This document shows positions 61,426 through 64,000 of a stretch of 64,000 nucleotides of DNA, piece by piece. The stretch is from Apus apus (Eukaryota > Chordata > Aves > Apodiformes > Apodidae): positions 40,088,511-40,152,510 of the forward strand of contig NC_067285.1 in NCBI RefSeq assembly GCF_020740795.1, written 5' to 3'. Position 1 is the stretch's first letter. Each line of letters begins with the position of its first letter. Under the pieces are notes generated by a model. That model searched no databases and had not been told where the DNA came from. It saw nothing but the letters and a program-made list of their open reading frames with translations. The translations under genes were made by a program, and so were the position numbers.

Positions 61426-62113
61426 TCACAGAATCACAGAATCACAGAATCCTAGGGTTTGGAAGGGACCTTGAAAGATCATCTAGTCCAACCCCCCTGC
61501 CAGAGCAGGGTCACCTAGAGTACATCACACAGGAATGTGTCCAGGTGGGTCTTGAACGTCTCCAGTGAAGGAGACTCTACAACTTCTCTGGGCAGCCTGT
61601 CCCAGGGCTCTGTTACTCTCACAGTAAAAAACTTTTTATTGATATTCACATTGAACCTCCTATGCTCCAGGTTGCATCCATTACTCCTTGTCCTATCACT
61701 AGACATCACTGAAAAAAGCTTAACTCCATCTTCCTGACACTCACCCTTTACGTATTTGTAAACACTGATGAGGTCACCCCTCAGTCTCCTTATCTCCAAG
61801 CTAAAGAGACCCAGCTCCCTCAGCCTTTACTCATAAGGGAGATGTTCCACTCCCTTAATCATCTTTGTGGCTCTGTGCTGGACTCTTTCAAGCACTTCCC
61901 TGTCCTTCTGGAACTGAGGGGCCCAGAACTGGACACAATACTCCAGCTGCGGCCTCACCAGGGCAGAACAGAGGGGGAGGAGAACCTCCCTTGACCGACT
62001 AACCACACCCTTTCTAATGCACCCCAGGATCCATTGGCCTTCTTAGCCACCAGGGCACATTGCTGCTCATGGTCATCCTCCTGTCTACCAGGACCCTCAG
62101 GTCCTTGTGGACC
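61426..62113 (-). mobile_element. CR1 LINE with terminal 8-bp repeat, minus strand
   Basis: The left edge shows three CACAGAAT units, the reverse complement of the ATTCTGTG repeat that ends CR1 elements. GGTTTGGAAGGGACC and ATCATCTAGTCCAACC follow. The body (about 690 bp) covers the C-terminal ORF2 region with a 94-codon frame at 61515-61799 ([37 protein letters not shown]). It is 5'-truncated and lies between two minus-strand retroviral remnants. Confidence 0.93.
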
Positions 62114-62119
62114 ACAAGG

Positions 62120-62520
62120 AAGGAAGGAAACAAGGGTTTTCCTTCCCTGATATGCAGAGTGTCAGTTGTTAGGGGATGTTCCCCAAGGCTAATTTTGCAA
62201 AGATCAGATGAGGAAAGAACTGTTTTGCACTGCTGGCGGGTGACAGGCCCCCCCCGGGCTTGTGCCTCTTTGTATAGATCCAAGATTCCTGAATGGCCTC
62301 TTTTACAGTGAAGCCATTCGAGCCATCTTTTCCATTCCTGATTTTCTCCTTCTGTAATAGCTGATCGGATTTCCTTCACATCAATCCTAGCTAGCTCAAC
62401 AACATAGTTCTTCCACTTACTAGCTTCATCCTTTAGAGCAGCTTGGTGTGAAGGTACCCATCCTACATGAAAATTAGGATTCTTTTTGGCAATTTTCAGA
62501 ATTTGTGCTGGTGGCCCTGG
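62120..62520 (-). pseudogene. Retroviral pol remnant: RNase H end and integrase zinc finger
   Basis: The minus-strand frame is open across about 130 codons, with HVGWVPSHQ (an RNase H C-terminal type motif) near 62470-62444. A zinc-binding-like region follows with LHCKRGHSG and, later, SSDLCK, where the first Cys of the usual C-x2-C pair appears to be Ser. The frame then passes HIREGKPLF and meets CR1 sequence near 62120. RT and the integrase catalytic core are absent. The style suggests a class III/ERVL-like or unassigned element; I am not sure of the class. It may belong to the same provirus as the env-like segment and LTR to its left, with CR1 in between. Confidence 0.65.
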
Positions 62521-62570
62521 CTCAGGCTGCAGCTGGTTTGGTTCGGGCTGGGCCCTTCTTCTTCAAGAAG

Positions 62571-62847
62571 AAGGCTTGAAGGGGTTGGGAATGTGTAGTC
62601 TGAGGAAGAGGAGGCTGAGGGGAGACCTCATCAGTCTCTACAGCTGCCTCAAAGGTCATTGTAGAGAGGTTGGTGCTGGTCTCTTCTCACAGGTCATTAG
62701 CCAAAGAACAAGAGGGAATGGCTTCAAGCTGCAACAGGGCAGGTTTAGACTGGACAGCAGGAAATTTTTTTCCACAGAAAGAGTGGTTAGACACTGGAAT
62801 AGGCTGCCCAAGGAGGTGGTGGAGTCACCATCCCTGGATGTGTTAAG
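62571..62847 (+). mobile_element. CR1 LINE fragment, plus strand, cut by an ERV
   Basis: Sense CR1 ORF2 C-terminus: GAGGCTGAGGGGAGACCTCA, then GTGGTGGAGTCACCATCCCT and CTGGATGTGTTAAG. The frame is still open and encodes [18 protein letters not shown] and [17 protein letters not shown]. It stops abruptly at 62847, where the LTR of the right-hand ERV begins, so the usual CR1 3' tail is missing. The tail is predicted to lie beyond that provirus. The strand and subfamily differ from the copy at 61.4 kb. Confidence 0.9.
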
Positions 62848-62907
62848 TGCCGGCGGCGAGGGAAGCAAGCAGTCCAGAATCAATGTGATTGATAAAGCAA
62901 GCTTCGA

Positions 62908-62936
62908 TTTATTGAATACACAGTGTTACTTTTATA
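62908..62936 (-). promoter_or_regulatory. LTR TATA box and polyadenylation signal
   Basis: GGGTATAAAAGTAAC contains TATAAAAG at 62936-62929. CAATAAATCG contains AATAAA at 62913-62908. The start site is expected about 30 nt after the TATA, near 62905, so R would be short. Confidence 0.75.
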
Positions 62937-62956
62937 CCCTTTTCCAAACCTACATG

Positions 62957-63041
62957 TAGTGAATTCATTGGATAGTAACTACTTGTAGTGATTTCACTGG
63001 ACGGCAACTACTTGCAGTGATTTTACTGGATAGTAACACAC
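62957..63041 (-). repeat. Three 29-bp direct repeats in LTR U3
   Basis: Plus-strand units begin TAGTGAATTCATTGG (62957-62985), TAGTGATTTCACTGG (62986-63014) and CAGTGATTTTACTGG (63015-63041). The first two end AACTACTTG. They sit just upstream of the TATA box in LTR orientation, the position of retroviral enhancer repeats. Confidence 0.93.
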
Positions 63042-63231
63042 ATCTGAGTTCCAGGGTTCTTCCTTGTTTTCTATCATTCTACTTCTCTACCTTGTCCTTG
63101 AGTTAGTTTAAGCTAACAGAGATTGTTTATACTTGTGTTAGGCTGAAAAAAGAGATTGCTTGTACAGCTGCTATTTGTGCTACACTCTCAAGGCCTCTCG
63201 AGGAGATAGCAGGGGCCCATGGCCCTGCTGC

Positions 63232-63562
63232 TCAAGCCATTCTGCAACAAATTCCCCCTTTTTCTTTTTGTACAAGCAATATCTTATCAGACAATCTTGT
63301 TACATTTTTCATAATACAATGGTAAGCTATCTTGATTACAAGCACAATAAGCAATAGCATAGTGACCCAACGCAATCCCTCTTTAATGGTTGATACCAGC
63401 CAAGGAGAAATTCCTCCAAATATGGATGTCAGGCAGGAGTCAAATGGACTGTTACTGTATTCCTTAAACTGACTCCGGTCATAAGAGGGCATCCCTATTA
63501 AGCATGTACGAAATGGGTCAGCAGCTGATGCAAGAGATAAACAAAAAGCTGATTGTCCAGAT
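63232..63562 (-). pseudogene. env: env remnant: transmembrane subunit C-terminus
   Basis: The minus-strand frame is open from the deletion joint near 63560 to a stop inside the LTR at 63232. It contains GGISPWLVSTIKEGLRW, a hydrophobic membrane span (VTMLLLIVLVIKIAYHC) and a short tail. In an intact provirus this is the end of the TM envelope subunit that anchors the spike in the membrane. The surface subunit, the fusion peptide and most of TM are absent, so it has no entry function. Its 5' end is joined directly to integrase sequence in another frame, a large internal deletion. Confidence 0.7.
63250..63270 (-). other. Polypurine tract
   Basis: On the minus strand AAAAAGAAAAAGGGGGAATT directly precedes the TG of the 3' LTR. 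This is the primer for plus-strand DNA synthesis in retroviral replication and fixes the orientation and the LTR edge. Confidence 0.85.
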
Positions 63563-64000
63563 GGTAATATGGACATATTTCAGTCGTCCAAACTCAAAGG
63601 CGTAACAAATGCGTGTCAAATGCGTGACATCCATCTGCCATACTCCATCCGGGCCTAGGCCCCAAGGGTTCACCCCAACGCCGAGACCTGGAGCATGATG
63701 GCTGCAGGTAGGACACGCCTTCACGATTCCTCTTGCTCCTTCCATCGTGATGTTGAACTGCTTGTGTAGACCTCGAGCATTTTGATGAAACGTCGCATGG
63801 GCCTCTCGAGCCTTGGTCAATTCATTAGTGGGCACCGTCACTGACACTAACTGATCTGCCTGTGCATTGCCTTCATGATCAACTGCTGATGGAAGGCCTG
63901 GAGGTGGGGGAGGTGGAGGCACCGTGGCACCAGGAAGTACAAATAGTCCTTTTAATCCACTGGACGAACGTCCTAACAATAGTGCCCCAGGTGTCTGTCC
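63555..64000 (-). pseudogene. pol: Internally deleted pol remnant: dUTPase, RNase H end, integrase N-terminus
   Basis: The minus-strand frame is open from the window edge to near 63518. Reading from the edge: LLLGRSSSGLKGLFVLPG, a dUTPase-like motif typical of betaretroviruses; a seven-proline run; EGNAQADQL, an RNase H end motif; then an integrase HHCC zinc finger (HATFH at residues 61-65, CPTC at 89-92); then WQMDVT with the first catalytic Asp at residue 117. The frame then hits the env joint, so the remaining catalytic Asp and Glu are lost. RT is missing between the dUTPase and RNase H parts, a second deletion. A duplicated CAAATGCGTG near 63609-63628 inserts extra residues after DVTH. 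Not functional; the class II (beta-like) assignment is fairly firm. Confidence 0.75.

Larger units (their letters stand above)
62848..63249 (-). mobile_element. 3' LTR of a betaretrovirus-like ERV (402 bp), minus strand
   Basis: On the minus strand it starts TGTTGCAGAATGG and ends CCGCCGGCA, TG...CA ends exactly bounded by a polypurine tract on one side and interrupted CR1 on the other. It has a TATA box (TATAAAAG, 62936-62929) and an AATAAA (62913-62908) 15-20 nt further on. Placing AATAAA between TATA and the cap site is known for avian alpharetroviral LTRs. Upstream of the TATA lie three 29-bp direct repeats. U3, the short R and the U5 order are therefore all recognisable. Confidence 0.88.

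Noticed and set aside
1..64000. CRISPR arrays, tRNA/rRNA genes, bacterial or phage genes
   Set aside because: I looked for regularly spaced direct repeats and for tRNA box motifs by eye and found none. The tandem repeats present are minisatellites.

Overview
The window looks like nuclear DNA of a bird. The strongest evidence is a set of CR1 LINE copies of the avian type: 5'-truncated, with the conserved 3' tail, and one with a terminal 8-bp repeat. Avian-style endogenous retrovirus (ERV) fragments at the right end agree with this. CR1 also occurs in crocodilians and turtles, so 'bird' is a strong inference and not proof. There are no bacterial genes, operons, CRISPR arrays or recognisable tRNA/rRNA genes, and I found no protein-coding host gene that I can name.

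Positions 1 to about 47.5 kb are AT-leaning, ordinary non-coding DNA (intergenic or deep intron). It holds four CR1 insertions (8.0-9.3, 19.0-19.4, 37.1-37.6 and 40.0-40.3 kb), a few microsatellites, a CpG-enriched patch at 25.55-26.64 kb that may be regulatory, and a 100-N assembly gap at 44232-44331.

Positions 48.5 to about 59.3 kb are GC-rich and repeat-laden. There are three CpG islands: about 49.9-50.8 kb with paired CCAAT boxes and a near-perfect CTCF motif; about 54.6-56.2 kb with GC boxes and two NRF1 motifs on a 55-bp tandem duplication; and about 57.2-57.9 kb with a TATA-type core promoter on the minus strand followed by a short candidate first exon. Around these lie several minisatellites, a tandem duplication of roughly 0.85 kb, an inverted pair of related repeats 8 kb apart, and a perfect 23-bp-arm hairpin. 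Long open frames here are explained by GC-richness and repeats.

Positions 59.3-64.0 kb are a nest of transposable elements. In order: an A-rich/polypurine simple tract; a long LTR with 3' internal sequence of a minus-strand ERV; a minus-strand CR1; a minus-strand retroviral pol remnant (RNase H tail plus integrase zinc finger); a plus-strand CR1; and, interrupting that CR1, a second minus-strand ERV. This second ERV has a 402-bp LTR, a polypurine tract, an env transmembrane remnant and a dUTPase/integrase remnant joined by internal deletions, and it runs off the window. All retroviral genes are broken fragments.

No new biological system is demonstrated. The items most worth a second look are the 58.8-kb hairpin, the minus-strand promoter at 57.7 kb, the CTCF/NF-Y island, the internally deleted ERV with triple 29-bp LTR repeats, and the inverted minisatellite pair.
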